Below, piece by piece: positions 47,464 through 57,125 of a DNA stretch of 64,000 bases. Source of the stretch: Desulfotomaculaceae bacterium (GTDB lineage: Bacteria > Bacillota > Desulfotomaculia > Desulfotomaculales > Pelotomaculaceae); the NCBI GenBank assembly GCA_028702695.1, contig JAQVOH010000005.1, forward strand, positions 1 to 64,000, given 5' to 3'. The position numbers and the translations under genes were made by a program. Within the stretch, counting starts at the first letter, position 1. Each line of letters opens with the position of its first letter. The notes below the pieces were generated by a model that did not search any database, was not told where the DNA came from, and saw nothing but the letters and a program-made list of their open reading frames with translations.

Positions 47464-49401
47464 TCACTCTTCCTTGCGCGGCCGGAACCTGGCCAGACCC
47501 AGTACAGCACCCATCGCGCAAATTATAAAAATGAACAACCAGGGGGCGTTCAGAGCTCCAGATTTACTGAAGGCCTCCAGCAAGCGGACCGTCACTCCCC
47601 CGATAAAAAAAGCCAGGGCATAAATGACACACCACATAAGGAGCCCCTCGCGCCAACCCCGCTCTTTTAATATGACTATAGTTGAGGCAATGCAGGGTAC
47701 GGTCAGGGTCAGGGTGAGCATAACCACGAAATCCTGGATGGGGAGCATGTGCAGATTCATAATGGTGGCTGCGCCAAATTCCTTACGGATAGCGCCCATG
47801 ATGAAAACGTCGGCGATTTCCGGAGGCAGGTGCAGCCAGTTTACGGTAAGCGGCGCCAGCAGCGTGCGCAAACCCTGCAAAAGCCCCGCAACCTCCAGGA
47901 TACTTAAGAATAGTGCGCCTCCCGCAAAAAGCGGTAAGGCCTCTTTAATAAAATTATATGTTCTAGTCCAGGCCTTCTTGATAAAATACTTTGGCTGAGG
48001 CAAACGCAGCGGTGGCAATTCAATCAGGAGTGGGTAGGTTGCGCCCGGCAGATAGCGCCCCAGCAGCGTTCCGGTGGTAGTCAGGATGCTGAATAAAATC
48101 AGGATATAAAGCAGCAGGTAAATTGGACCTAGCCCGGCAAACACAGCCATAATAATGGCCATCTGGGCGGAGCAGGGAACACCAAAGGCCAGTAAAAAGA
48201 TAGCAATACGTCGCTCCCTGTCCGAGGGCAACAGCCTGGTGCTGATGCAGGCCATCGTAACGCAGCCGAAGCCCAGGATCAGGGGAATGACAGCCTGTCC
48301 ATTCAAACCCAGAGCACCCAGTGCCCGATCAACCAGGGTGGCGATCCTAGGGAGGTAGCCTGAGTCCTCGAGAATGGCCATGACCAGGAAAATACCCAGC
48401 ACCAGCGGCAAAAGGAGACCGATCAGGTAAGTTACCGTCAGGGTAAGTACACCGTACTGGCCTGCCAAAATAGTTGTCAGCACCGACTCGGGCCCCAGCA
48501 GGCTGCCCACTAACGATTGAATAACGGGTTCATAGTATACCATCATGATTTGTTCAGTAAAATCAACTATAGTCTGGGCAAAAAAAACACCGACCAGTTC
48601 GTATACACCCCAGAGGGTCAGCATCAAAAGCGGAAAGCCTGTAACGGGAAGCAACATCCAGCGCCCCAGCTTGTCGGCAAGTCCTTGATTTTTACCGGTT
48701 TCCTGAACTATCATGGAAGCAACCTGATTTGCCCTTTCCCTGCGGGCCCGGTAAATCGACTCCAACTCAGTACCTGGAGTAGCCCCGCAGCGCTCGCTGA
48801 CCGCGGGATCCCCTTCCAAAATTAGCAGAGCCTCGCCCCTGTTGCAAGTGGTACTAACCCGGCTTATTTTTTCCAATAGGGAACTGTCCACCAGCCCTGG
48901 CCTGGCCTGGTAGATTTTTTCCTTAAGTTCGTCAATACCTGTATGGTGGACAGCCACTGTGCGAACAACGGGGATACCCAAGAGTTCTTCCAGGAGAATA
49001 TGGTTAATCCTCATACCCTCACGCTCTGCCTCATCGGCCATATTAAGGGCTACTATGATCGGTACGCCCATATCAATTATCTGCATTGTAAGGAACAAAT
49101 CCCGCTCCAGGTGGACCGTATCGACTATATTTACCACTATATCCGCCGCAAGTATAATGTCACGGGTGATTTCTTCTTCTTTACTGTAGCTAGAAACACC
49201 ATAAACCCCGGGCGTATCAATCACGACATCACCGTTATAACGGCCACAGGCTATGTCGAGAGTGGTCCCGGGGTAATTTGCAACATCCGTATATAATCCA
49301 GTGAGGGCATTGAAGAAAGCAGATTTACCGACGTTAGGATTTCCGGCCAGAACTATTTTCCGCCCACCTGACGGAATCCTGGACTCTATTGCATCGTTCA
49401 C
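47464..49401 (-). CDS. feoB: ferrous iron transport protein B
   Basis: IVLAGNPNVGKSAFFNALTGLYTDVANYPGTTLDIACGRY...VIDTPGVYGVSSYSKEEEITRDII; GATE segments GFGCVTMACISTRLLPSDRERRIAIFLLAFGVPCSAQMAIIM. Confidence 0.97.
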   Translation of the reverse strand: MNDAIESRIPSGGRKIVLAGNPNVGKSAFFNALTGLYTDVANYPGTTLDIACGRYNGDVVIDTPGVYGVSSYSKEEEITRDIILAADIVVNIVDTVHLERDLFLTMQIIDMGVPIIVALNMADEAEREGMRINHILLEELLGIPVVRTVAVHHTGIDELKEKIYQARPGLVDSSLLEKISRVSTTCNRGEALLILEGDPAVSERCGATPGTELESIYRARRERANQVASMIVQETGKNQGLADKLGRWMLLPVTGFPLLMLTLWGVYELVGVFFAQTIVDFTEQIMMVYYEPVIQSLVGSLLGPESVLTTILAGQYGVLTLTVTYLIGLLLPLVLGIFLVMAILEDSGYLPRIATLVDRALGALGLNGQAVIPLILGFGCVTMACISTRLLPSDRERRIAIFLLAFGVPCSAQMAIIMAVFAGLGPIYLLLYILILFSILTTTGTLLGRYLPGATYPLLIELPPLRLPQPKYFIKKAWTRTYNFIKEALPLFAGGALFLSILEVAGLLQGLRTLLAPLTVNWLHLPPEIADVFIMGAIRKEFGAATIMNLHMLPIQDFVVMLTLTLTVPCIASTIVILKERGWREGLLMWCVIYALAFFIGGVTVRLLEAFSKSGALNAPWLFIFIICAMGAVLGLARFRPRKEE

Positions 49402-49538
49402 CGGGTCACACCCTTTATAAAAATTTTGTCACAAGCTACAAGTTCAAGGCTTAGGTATGAACAAATGAACTAACTCAAATTCAAGCGTCATAAGGCGCAG
49501 GGCGTAACCCATGCTCGGCCAAGTAACGCATATATTAT

Positions 49539-49757
49539 TCAGCAAGGCTCAACCGAGATGGTCTTGGCCAGATTGCGGCCGATGGCTATCTCCTGCTTGT
49601 TGCGGATTACCACTACAGGCCCAGCGGGAACAACCTCCCGGCAGGTTACAACAGCCCCTTCCGACAAACCGAAACGTATTGCCTGAACCCGGACTCGGTC
49701 GTTGGGAATTCCAGTGATTTTAATAACCTGTCCTCTACTGGCCTTGTCTAGTTGCAC
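49539..49757 (-). CDS. feoA: FeoA family protein
   Basis: GQVIKITGIPNDRVRVQAIRFGLSEGAVVTCREVVPAGPVVVIRNKQEIAIGRNLAKTISV; upstream of feoB. Confidence 0.93.
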   Translation of the reverse strand: MQLDKASRGQVIKITGIPNDRVRVQAIRFGLSEGAVVTCREVVPAGPVVVIRNKQEIAIGRNLAKTISVEPC

Positions 49758-49773
49758 GTTTTGTACCTCCCTA

Positions 49774-49792
49774 GATAATGATAATCATTATC
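49774..49792. promoter_or_regulatory. Fur box upstream of feoAB
   Basis: gataatgataatcattatc, the classical 19-bp Fur consensus. Confidence 0.9.
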
Positions 49793-49948
49793 ATTAAACG
49801 ATGATAAAGAGAACCATTCTCATTTAATTATAAGGGAGCTACTAAGGATTAGCAATAATTATTTTTTGACGCAAATGGACAAAATATACGAAGTCCCTTT
49901 TCTAACAGTGAGGCCACGATTGCAATATAAAGAGGAGGAGGCGGTTAC

Positions 49949-50122
49949 ATGTCCAACATCTATGCCAAAGGTATGCACGTGGCGAATTGACGGACGAACA
50001 ATTTGGCTAAATGCACAAAGCTGGAACAGGATGTGAATAACGTGAGCAGCAAACAACAGGAGATTTACTTGCTGGCTGTAACCAGACCCCAACAAAGGAT
50101 CTGTTTAGCAAATTACGGATGA
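49949..50122 (+). pseudogene. possible decayed small gene with two apparent frameshifts
   Basis: After RBS agaggaggagg: MSNIYAKGMHVAN | LTDEQ | LAKCTKLEQDVNNVSSKQQEIYLLAVTRPQQRICLANYG* if two small indels are bridged. Confidence 0.35.
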
Positions 50123-50191
50123 TGCGCTGGTTCACTCCCGGGCTCTGTCGCTCTTACACCTCAGGCACCCCGGCTAATAATATAATTTTCT

Positions 50192-51286
50192 TTAAGATAG
50201 TTTTGCAGTTAGAGTACGCCAAAAGCCGGCATCCTCAAAGCCCAGTCTCCAGATTGCAACCCCGGCGACACCACTGCTGTTGGCCAGGTCCAGCTTAAGT
50301 TCCAGGCTGGATTCATTTTCAAACCAGGTCTCATGCTTGTCCCCCGATTTATCATAGTAAGTAATATATGGTGTAGAAGATTCGTCATGCCAGTTTGCCC
50401 CCCCGTTCTCAGACGCCAACTCACCTGCTTTATTCCAGGACACACTCCGGCACTCACCATCGCTCGACCAGTCATATCCGTAGGCCGGAATGCCAAGTAG
50501 AATTTTCTCCCTAGGGATTTGGCTTACACTGTAGTTTAGAACCCTTTCGACCCATGGCAGTGAGGCAATTGGACCGGGAGCACCACCAAACCAGTGCTCA
50601 TCATAAGTCATCACCGCTACCAGATCAGCAATCTCTCCAATCCTGACATAATCATAAGCGCCGCTCCAGTTGTTTGGTATATCTTCAGCGGTCCTGGCCG
50701 GAATAGACACAGATAATAGAAACCCATAAGGGCTGAACTTCTCTTTTAATTCCTGCAGGAAAATACTGTAGTACTCCCGGTCCTGGATCGGGATACCTTC
50801 CAAATCAATATTCACTCCGTCCAATCCATGCTCCTCAATCAGCGAGAGAATGTTGTTCTCCAGATTGCTCCGGTTCTCTTCAACTGAGAGAACTTGGTGG
50901 GCAAGTCCGGAGCTAAACCCCTCCACGTAGTTATGTACCAGCATCAGGGATTTAATGTCCCTGCTCTTAGCGAGACCAACAGCCTGACTGTATGGTTGAC
51001 CAATTAGGTTGCCTCTTCCGTCAATTAAGTAGTTGAATATTGCAATGCTATCGATCCAGGTATAGTTACTGTTCAGAGAATCATACGAAAGCATATCCCC
51101 GGTATAGTCTACCGCGTAATAAGCCAAAACGAATTTATTGAGCTTGGAGGGAGAACTGTGGGAGTGGCCGGTCTCAGGTTGATTCAGGTGAGACTCTGCG
51201 GGCGTGCTATTCCCGTGATTATAAGAGCATAGGGGCAGGAAAACAAATACTAGGGCAGCCAATATAAAAGTAAACCATTTTTTCAT
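50192..51286 (-). CDS. glycoside hydrolase family 18 protein (YaaH/spore-type)
   Basis: LDGVNIDLEGIPIQDREYYSIFLQELKEKF...VAVMTYDEHWFGGAPGPIASLPWVERVLNYSVSQIPREKILLGIPAYGYDW...GVAGVAIWRLGFED. Confidence 0.92.
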   Translation of the reverse strand: MKKWFTFILAALVFVFLPLCSYNHGNSTPAESHLNQPETGHSHSSPSKLNKFVLAYYAVDYTGDMLSYDSLNSNYTWIDSIAIFNYLIDGRGNLIGQPYSQAVGLAKSRDIKSLMLVHNYVEGFSSGLAHQVLSVEENRSNLENNILSLIEEHGLDGVNIDLEGIPIQDREYYSIFLQELKEKFSPYGFLLSVSIPARTAEDIPNNWSGAYDYVRIGEIADLVAVMTYDEHWFGGAPGPIASLPWVERVLNYSVSQIPREKILLGIPAYGYDWSSDGECRSVSWNKAGELASENGGANWHDESSTPYITYYDKSGDKHETWFENESSLELKLDLANSSGVAGVAIWRLGFEDAGFWRTLTAKLS

Positions 51287-51555
51287 ATAATCTCCCGGTT
51301 TATATCATGTTTTGTCTCATCTCGCTTTCATAATATCAGTTATTTTTACATGATACCATAACTTCTTTATCTTAGGAGGATTATAACTTAATTGGTATAA
51401 AAGGGTATGTGCAGGAAATCTTCTATCTATGCCTAATTTTTATAATATTTTAATCCATTTTGGTTCTAATTGTTACCACACCTTCCATGGTGTATAATGA
51501 CTTTAAATAACTGGCACAAATAGACCTCCGGTCTTACGAGGAGTGGCTCAATCCT

Positions 51556-52746
51556 TTGCATGAACTAAAAATAATCTTTTCATCTAAAAGAGATCTTGGC
51601 CTGCTAATGGTCCTTTTTTTAATGGAATTTACCAGGGGCGCCTTCTTCCTCACTTTTCTCCCCCTCTATGCGGTGAATTACCTGAGCATATCAGTGGCGA
51701 CAGCCGGGCTGGCCGTATCAGCCCACTACCTGTTTGAAACGCTGTTTAAAAGTACTGCCGGCTGGGAGTTAGACCGGCGTGGCCTGTGGATCATCCACCT
51801 GGGACTCCTGCTGGGCTTGCTCGCCCTGCTGATCATAAAAATGCACCCAACGACTTATCTCCTTATAGCAGGCTCGGCGCTTTTCGGGCTAGCCGTATCA
51901 CCGGTCTGGTTGGCTGTAGTCAGCAGTGTGGCCCCAGTTCAGTCAAATGACCGGTCCGCTCGCATGGGGGTGGTCTTTGCAGTGTGGCTGGCCGGTTGCG
52001 GCGGCGGTCCGGTGGTGATAAACTTTTTCATGGCGAACGACTATGGGCTGGCTTTTTGGCTGCTGATCGGCCTTTGGATTTTAGCCATCTTGGTTGCCGC
52101 AGTCACACTCAGAACCGGAGGGAGAACGGTTAGCGGCGCCGGGTTTTCCTTTAACAAAGAAGTTGTGAAATTGGCGCAGAACCAGGCCGTCAAAAAAATA
52201 CTTTTGCCCGGTATGTTCCTGCAGACCTTGTCCGGAGGGCTGTTGTTGCCACTATTGCCCGTCTACGCTCAGACTGAAATTGGGCTAACCCCTAACCAGT
52301 ACGCCTTTCTTCTCCTGTCCGCCGGGGCGGCGGCTGCTATCTCCTTACTGCCGATGGGCCGCCTGGCCGACCGGATTAAGCTCAAAACTTTGTTGGGTAC
52401 AGGCTTCGCTATGACAGCTTTGTCACTGGCCCTGTTTTTGCTGGCCAGAGGGATCGCCAACGTCTACCTTCTTGCTGCCCTGCTGGGGTTTTCATACGCT
52501 ATCGTCCTGCCCGCCTGGAACAACCTGCTGGCCAAGGTTATCTCACCTGACCGGCAAGCTACCGGTTGGGGCGTGTTTGCAACCATTGAGGGCGCGGGCA
52601 TTGCCATCGGTCCGGCCCTGGGCGGCTTTGTAGCTAGGTCCTTCGGAATTTCGGCTGTCATAGCGCTCACCATAGTGCTCCTGGCGTCAATGTCTTTTTT
52701 CTATTTTATCTACCCTGTAGATAAGCTGTTTGCCAGGGCGAGCTAA
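51556..52746 (+). CDS. MFS transporter
   Basis: 12-TM-like hydrophobic ORF with SVAPVQSNDRSARMGVVFAVWLAGCGGGP and GRLADRIKLKTLLGTGFAMTALSLALF; TTG start. Confidence 0.88.
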   Translation: MHELKIIFSSKRDLGLLMVLFLMEFTRGAFFLTFLPLYAVNYLSISVATAGLAVSAHYLFETLFKSTAGWELDRRGLWIIHLGLLLGLLALLIIKMHPTTYLLIAGSALFGLAVSPVWLAVVSSVAPVQSNDRSARMGVVFAVWLAGCGGGPVVINFFMANDYGLAFWLLIGLWILAILVAAVTLRTGGRTVSGAGFSFNKEVVKLAQNQAVKKILLPGMFLQTLSGGLLLPLLPVYAQTEIGLTPNQYAFLLLSAGAAAAISLLPMGRLADRIKLKTLLGTGFAMTALSLALFLLARGIANVYLLAALLGFSYAIVLPAWNNLLAKVISPDRQATGWGVFATIEGAGIAIGPALGGFVARSFGISAVIALTIVLLASMSFFYFIYPVDKLFARAS

Positions 52747-52760
52747 AAGGAGTTTGAACC

Positions 52761-54074
52761 TTGGAAATGTCTTTCGTGCAAATTTTATTTCTGCTGTTTC
52801 TTGCTTACGCTGTTGCGCCAACTGCTCTAATCCGCTTCGGTAGGGTCGGCGCCATTTCCCGCGCTCCCAAAGGGGACGGCAGGGTTGTCCTCACCTTCGA
52901 TGACGGCCCGGATCCTTTCTACACACCACAGATACTGGAAATTCTCAGTGACCACCAGGTAAAAGCCTGTTTCTTTGTGGTCGGTACAAAAGCCAGGGCC
53001 AACCCGGAACTGTTAAGGCAGATCATAAAAGCCGGTCATGAGATTGGCAATCATGGTTTTTGGCATAAGCCGGTCTGGTTCTTTGGGCCAGTCTCGACGG
53101 CCAGAGATATTAATGAGACTAACCGTACGATAGAGGAGTTCACCGGGCAAAAGGTACGGTATTGCCGCCCGGCCTGGGGGCTCTTCAACCTTTTTTCCAT
53201 AGTCTATTACCAGCTCAAAGGATTAAAAGTGGTGCTCTGGACTTTTATGAGCTGGGACTGGACCAAAGGGGCCACGCCGGAAAGCATCACCCATAAAGTA
53301 TTAAAGCGGGCTCGTGACGGATCCATCCTGCTCTTGCACGACTGCGATAAGACCACCGGTGCAGCCAAAGGCGGTCCGGCACAGGTTATAGCGGCGCTTC
53401 CCAAGATCCTGGCGGGACTTCAGCAGCGGGGCTTGCGTATTGTCCCACTGGAGGAAACTATCAAGGGGAATAGCGGTCTGACTTTTAAAAAATGCTTCCG
53501 GCGGGTGTGGGGCATATACGACTGGGCTATCCGGAAGTTAAGCGGTATCCGGGACCTGACCGAAGGTAAAAGTTCTTTTTACAGGTTCGCCCTCAGGCGC
53601 TACAGAGGTAAGGACTGGCTCATGCCGGACGGCAGCGTGTTGAAAGCTGGAGAAACCTACCTGGAACTACATATCAACAATGATCACCTGCTTACAACCA
53701 TCGGGGAAAATGTCAAAGTCGAGCGGGCGGCCCTGATCACGCTGCGGGAAGTTCGCAGCGAACTCCCTGTCGTAGCCCAACTGCTGAACAAAGACAACCG
53801 TTACAGCCAGATAAAGGTACTCTTGGCCATCACCCTGCTCCACCGCGGTACCGAACGCCTCGGGTTCACCGCCTATGACATGCCACAGGGACCTTTACGT
53901 ACTCTGATCAGCTGGTATGAACGCTGGCTGCTCGGACTATACCACCCGGGCGGTTTTAAAAAGCTGGGAGCTTACCGGGATAAACTTGTACCCAAATATA
54001 TTGTTATGACCAGACAGGATTTGATGCAACGCTACCTGCCTGCCGATTCCCCCGCCTCTAACGGGGCCGGATAG
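52761..54074 (+). CDS. polysaccharide deacetylase family protein with YkoP-like C-terminal domain
   Basis: VVLTFDDGPDPFYTPQILEILSDHQVKACFFVVGTKARANPELLRQIIKAGHEIGNHGFWH; C-terminal ~200 aa outside the NodB domain. Confidence 0.9.
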   Translation: MEMSFVQILFLLFLAYAVAPTALIRFGRVGAISRAPKGDGRVVLTFDDGPDPFYTPQILEILSDHQVKACFFVVGTKARANPELLRQIIKAGHEIGNHGFWHKPVWFFGPVSTARDINETNRTIEEFTGQKVRYCRPAWGLFNLFSIVYYQLKGLKVVLWTFMSWDWTKGATPESITHKVLKRARDGSILLLHDCDKTTGAAKGGPAQVIAALPKILAGLQQRGLRIVPLEETIKGNSGLTFKKCFRRVWGIYDWAIRKLSGIRDLTEGKSSFYRFALRRYRGKDWLMPDGSVLKAGETYLELHINNDHLLTTIGENVKVERAALITLREVRSELPVVAQLLNKDNRYSQIKVLLAITLLHRGTERLGFTAYDMPQGPLRTLISWYERWLLGLYHPGGFKKLGAYRDKLVPKYIVMTRQDLMQRYLPADSPASNGAG

Positions 54075-54225
54075 TCACAGTCTGTTACAAGTAACCAGAG
54101 CTACTCACAATAAGGTTTGTCGCAAGGCACAGGTGTATTGTTAGTCGTAAGACGTGGGATGCAGTTATATCCGGAGTGAGTGTTATTGTTATTAACTCTT
54201 TATTTAACGAACGAGGTGGAGAGTT

Positions 54226-55656
54226 TTGAACCATAAGGCCCTTGGCGCAGAACTTAAGAGGATTTTCCCCCCGGAACGGGTTCTCATCTCTGAACTTGAG
54301 CGCAAGATGTACAGCTACGACAGCTCGTTCCTGGCTAGGTTCCACAGTTTCGTGCCGGATGCGGTGGTACTGCCCCAATCCACTAAAGAAGTATCCGCCT
54401 TAATGAAAATGGTCTCAGACCGGGGCATACCGGTAATTCCACGTGGCGCCGGCAGCGGTGAGACCTGCGGCTGCCTGGCTGTGCGTGGTGGAATTGTTGT
54501 CGATCTCTCCGCCTGGGATACCATCGAGGAGGTTGACGTAGCCAACATGCAGGTTTTTGCCAGGCCAGGGGTAGTCCACTATAAGCTTAACGAACACCTG
54601 GCAGGCTTCGGCCTGTTCTTCCCACCCGACCCCGGCAGCACCCGCATGTGCACCATCGGCGGGATGGTCGCCAATAATTCCAGCGGCCTGCGGGCGGTTA
54701 AATATGGAACCACGGAACAGTACGTACTCGGCCTGGAGGTGATCCTGCCGGACGGTCAGGTCATCCAGACCGGCGGCGCCAACAACTGCCGGGCTTTGAA
54801 AAACGTCTCGGGACTCAACCTGACTAAACTGTTCGTGGGGTCGGAAGGCATCCTGGGTATTATCACCAGGCTCCGCCTGCGGGTATGGCCGCGCCCCAAG
54901 GCGCGCGGCATAGCCATGGCAGTATTCAACGAACTGGACCAAGCCCCGGCAGCCGTCCTTGACGTGTACCAGTCCGGCATACTCCCCTCCGGCATCGAAA
55001 TCCTTGACACCTCGGCCATACAAGCCATCAACATGTATAAACCCGAAATTAACCTCCCCACTGCCGAGGCTATCCTCATTTTTGAAGTTGACGGCAACCC
55101 GGCGGGGGTTGCCTGGGAAGGGCAGCAGATTGTTGAAATCGTTGGCCGGCGTGCTGTTTCCGTGGAATGGGCCACCGACCCGGCCAGAATGGCCGACCTC
55201 TGGCGAGGCCGCAGTGTTGTGGCCGTCGCCGCAGCCAGACTACGTCAGGACGGCAGCAGGATTTTCGCGGGGGAGGACATCAGCGTCCCCTTAAGCCGGG
55301 TAACCGAGACCCTTCTAAGTATTAAGGAGTTGAGCCGGAAATACGATGTGGCTGTGGTAAACTACGGCCACATCGGCGATGGCAATATCCATACCGCCCC
55401 CGTAATTAACCTGGACAGCAGCACTGAGATACAACGGGCCAATGCCCTGGTTGACGATATCCACCGTTTGGCCATTGAAATGGGCGGCTCTACTACCGGT
55501 GAGCATGGGGTGGGCGCCGTAAGAAACCAGTACGCTCTGGACGAACATGGTGAAGCGGTACACGTCATGAAACGCCTGAAGAAAGTGTTGGACCCACAAA
55601 ACATCATGAACCCCGGCAAACTTTTACCCCCGGAAGGGGGCCAGGACCTTGTCTGA
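54226..55656 (+). CDS. FAD-linked oxidase, GlcD-like (glycolate/D-lactate dehydrogenase)
   Basis: PRGAGSGETCGCLAVRGGIVVDLSAWDTI...DPGSTRMCTIGGMVANNSSGLRAVKYGTTEQYVLGLEVILPDGQVIQTGG...YGHIGDGNIHTAPVI...GEHGVG. Confidence 0.95.
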   Translation: MNHKALGAELKRIFPPERVLISELERKMYSYDSSFLARFHSFVPDAVVLPQSTKEVSALMKMVSDRGIPVIPRGAGSGETCGCLAVRGGIVVDLSAWDTIEEVDVANMQVFARPGVVHYKLNEHLAGFGLFFPPDPGSTRMCTIGGMVANNSSGLRAVKYGTTEQYVLGLEVILPDGQVIQTGGANNCRALKNVSGLNLTKLFVGSEGILGIITRLRLRVWPRPKARGIAMAVFNELDQAPAAVLDVYQSGILPSGIEILDTSAIQAINMYKPEINLPTAEAILIFEVDGNPAGVAWEGQQIVEIVGRRAVSVEWATDPARMADLWRGRSVVAVAAARLRQDGSRIFAGEDISVPLSRVTETLLSIKELSRKYDVAVVNYGHIGDGNIHTAPVINLDSSTEIQRANALVDDIHRLAIEMGGSTTGEHGVGAVRNQYALDEHGEAVHVMKRLKKVLDPQNIMNPGKLLPPEGGQDLV

Positions 55657-56866
55657 GGCTCTGAAAGGGCTAAAAGAACAGTACCTGCGCTGCGTGCGCT
55701 GCGGTCAGTGCCGCTCGGTCTGCCCAGTTTTTGAGGTCGTCCGTAACGAGACGGCCACACCGCGCGGCAAGGTTTTCCTGGCCCACCTGCTGGCAACCGG
55801 TGAATTAGAGGCGACCTCCCAGGTTCAGGCCCAACTCTCCAGGTGTCTCCTCTGCCGCTCCTGTTCAAAAGAATGTCCTTCCGCCATTCCCGTCCACCAA
55901 ATCGTGACCGCTGCCCGTGCCGAGCTCGCTGAGAAAACACCTTCCCCGACGAAAAGGCTGGTATTCAAGAAAATTTGGGCCAGGCCACGCCGCCTGGCCC
56001 TGGCAGCAAGGCTAACCCGAACTATCCAGGCGCTAGGCCTGGACAGGCTGGGGCTCTCTCTTCGTATGCTCCCCCCTGGTTTTGCGCTGCCCGGGCGCCT
56101 GCCCCGCCGCCCAGCGCATACGACCATCCCAGCCATAAACCCGGCCATTGGAGAAACCAGGCTGCGGGTGGGCTATTTCCTGGGCTGCTCCACCAATTTC
56201 ATGTTTCCCGGTGTAGCAGCAAGTACAGTAGCAGTCCTCTCCCGCCTCGGCTGTGAAGTGGTTATCCCACCGGAATTAAAATGCTGCGGCCTGCCTCAAC
56301 TGGCAAGCGGCGAAGCAGCTGCCGCCTCCGCCCTGGCCTCAGCCAACAGCGAAGTCTTTCGGCTTCTGAAAGTGCAGACCGTGGTTAGTGACTGCGCTTC
56401 CTGCACCGTAGCCTTGAAGGAGACTCCGGAATTTGCCGGGATTAAGGTAACCGAACTATCGGAACTGCTGCTTGAATTGGTTACAAAGTACAGCCCGGGG
56501 TTTAGACAAATTCAAAAACCGGTAACCTATCACTATCCCTGCCACCTTTCTAAAGCACAGGGGATTACAGAGGCACCACGAGACCTGCTGCTTCTTACCT
56601 GCAGGGACTTCAGGGAAATGGACAGCGCTACGGACTGCTGCGGCAGTGGGGGCACCTTTGCCCTGTACCACTACCAGACCAGCATGGCCATCCTGGACAA
56701 GAAAATTGCCGCCATTAAAAAAAGCGGGGCGGAGATCGTCGCGACCTCCTGCCCCACCTGCATCATGCAACTGCGACATGGCTTGGCCAGGCACGGCTAT
56801 AAAATCGATGTGGTCCATTCGGTCGAGTTGCTGGAAAAGTCCTTTGAACATGAGACTTTATTGTAA
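55649..56866 (+). CDS. Fe-S cluster oxidoreductase, GlcF-like
   Basis: CVRCGQCRSVCPVFEV and CLLCRSCSKECPSAIPV ferredoxin motifs; CCG-type CCGLPQLASG and CCGSGGTFALYH. Confidence 0.95.
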   Translation: MSEALKGLKEQYLRCVRCGQCRSVCPVFEVVRNETATPRGKVFLAHLLATGELEATSQVQAQLSRCLLCRSCSKECPSAIPVHQIVTAARAELAEKTPSPTKRLVFKKIWARPRRLALAARLTRTIQALGLDRLGLSLRMLPPGFALPGRLPRRPAHTTIPAINPAIGETRLRVGYFLGCSTNFMFPGVAASTVAVLSRLGCEVVIPPELKCCGLPQLASGEAAAASALASANSEVFRLLKVQTVVSDCASCTVALKETPEFAGIKVTELSELLLELVTKYSPGFRQIQKPVTYHYPCHLSKAQGITEAPRDLLLLTCRDFREMDSATDCCGSGGTFALYHYQTSMAILDKKIAAIKKSGAEIVATSCPTCIMQLRHGLARHGYKIDVVHSVELLEKSFEHETLL

Positions 56867-56956
56867 CTGAACTATACACAGTAACATATTATAGCAAATA
56901 TAGGAACGGAGCACATTTACATAATATAATCATTTTTAACAAGGAGGTCTTTATGA

Positions 56957-57079
56957 ATGGCCGACTCATTAGCTGCTCAGCGCAGGCAATCCTTTTTTGC
57001 CAACTTCTTGGCTTTTTTTTCATTCATAATATCAGCCGTTAAGTTTTTCTTCCGTTTGCTTAACCGATTGGTTGGCTAA
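56957..57079 (+). CDS. small hydrophobic/basic peptide, 40 aa (not in ORF track)
   Basis: MADSLAAQRRQSFFANFLAFFSFIISAVKFFFRLLNRLVG*; strong RBS aaggaggt about 10 nt upstream; terminator immediately downstream. Confidence 0.65.
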   Translation: MADSLAAQRRQSFFANFLAFFSFIISAVKFFFRLLNRLVG

Positions 57080-57084
57080 AATTC

Positions 57085-57110
57085 AAGCCGGAGCTACCCG
57101 GCTTTTTTGT
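57085..57110 (+). terminator. terminator after 40-aa ORF
   Basis: aagccggagctacccggcttttttg hairpin plus T-tract. Confidence 0.75.
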
Positions 57111-57125
57111 TGCAAATCATGTTTT

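Noticed and set aside
49859-50095. 78-aa minus-strand ORF near feoA
   Set aside because: Opposite to the more plausible decayed plus-strand gene; no motif or RBS support.
54415-55940. Several minus-strand ORFs of 94-202 aa opposite glcD/glcF
   Set aside because: High-GC coding DNA generates long antisense ORFs; the plus strand has clear GlcD/GlcF motifs.
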